5,069 nt of DNA, from assembly GCA_051883695.1 (NCBI GenBank), contig JBJEUF010000031.1:1-5069 (forward strand), written 5' to 3'. A program made the position numbers and the translations under genes. Shown one piece after another: positions 4,892 through 5,069 of this stretch. Source of the stretch: UBA11524 sp051883695 (GTDB lineage: Bacteria > Bacillota > Clostridia > Christensenellales > Aristaeellaceae). The notes beneath the pieces are model-generated. The model was not told the origin of the DNA and searched no databases. It saw nothing but the letters and a program-made list of their open reading frames with translations. How positions within the stretch are numbered: position 1 is the first letter of the stretch; the number at the start of each line of letters is the position of its first letter.

Positions 4892-5069
4892 TTAGAATTC
4901 CAGACCCGCTTCACGGGCGCCGTTGGCCACCTCGGCCACGCGGCCGGTGTAGACATAGCCGCCACGGTCGAAGACGACGGTCTTGTAGCCAGCGGCCAGA
5001 GCACGCTCGGCGACGAGCTTGCCCACCAGCTTGGCAGCGCCCTTCTTGTCCAGCTCGTTCAGCTGCTCC
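4892..5069 (-). CDS. rplR: Ribosomal protein L18, C-terminal half (5' end outside window)
   Basis: The last 58 codons plus stop are present, beginning EQLNELDKKGAAKLVGKLVA and ending AREAGLEF. The segment VVFDRGGYVYTGRVAEVANG (31-50 of the visible part) is the clear uL18 signature (FDRGG-x-Y-x-GRV). L18 is normally about 120 residues, so roughly half is seen. It binds 5S rRNA with L5 and L25-type partners and docks it on the large subunit. The reading frame is open to the edge of the window and the first base of the window end (5069) belongs to an incomplete codon. It precedes rpsE as in every spc-type operon. Confidence 0.96.
   Translation of the reverse strand, partial: EQLNELDKKGAAKLVGKLVAERALAAGYKTVVFDRGGYVYTGRVAEVANGAREAGLEF

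Overview
The window is the 3' part of a bacterial spc-type ribosomal-protein operon and the start of the alpha-type operon. All genes lie on the minus strand, so transcription runs from high to low coordinates. In transcription order: rplR (L18, 3' half only), rpsE (S5), rpmD (L30), rplO (L15), secY, a 281-bp gap, adk, map, a KOW-domain (L14e-like) gene, infA, a 147-bp gap, and the first seven codons of rpmJ (L36). The order rplO-secY-adk-map-[KOW gene]-infA-rpmJ, a four-cysteine (zinc-type) LID in adenylate kinase and strong AGGAGG Shine-Dalgarno sites all point to a Firmicute, most likely a Clostridia-type anaerobe. The DNA looks GC-rich for that group, which would fit a gut lineage such as Christensenellales or Oscillospirales. 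That last placement is a guess from gene order and composition, not from a search.

Region by region: 4181-5069 holds L18, S5 and L30, packed with 14-19 nt gaps; two of the Shine-Dalgarno sites touch or overlap the preceding stop codons. L15 and SecY (2441-4163) are separated by a single base. Adk, MetAP, the KOW protein and IF1 (169-2159) form a second tight block with spacings of 4, -4 and 2 nt. The products belong together: ribosomal proteins, the SecYEG channel that receives membrane and exported proteins from the ribosome, methionine aminopeptidase that trims nascent chains, IF1 for initiation, and adenylate kinase for nucleotide balance.

The coding content is ordinary housekeeping, and I see no new enzyme system. 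What is unusual lies in the two gaps. The secY-adk gap (2160-2440) holds a perfect 11-bp hairpin just after secY and then a roughly 158-bp imperfect inverted repeat whose outer arms match perfectly over 13 bp. It could be a small MITE-like insertion or a structured adk leader. The infA-rpmJ gap (22-168) holds a near-consensus sigma-A promoter (TTGACG, 17-bp spacer, TATAAT) overlapped by a 6-bp dyad. After it comes a leader of about 85 nt that can form a 5' hairpin and two mutually exclusive hairpins ahead of rpmJ. The alpha-type operon is therefore likely to be transcribed separately and may be controlled through its leader.
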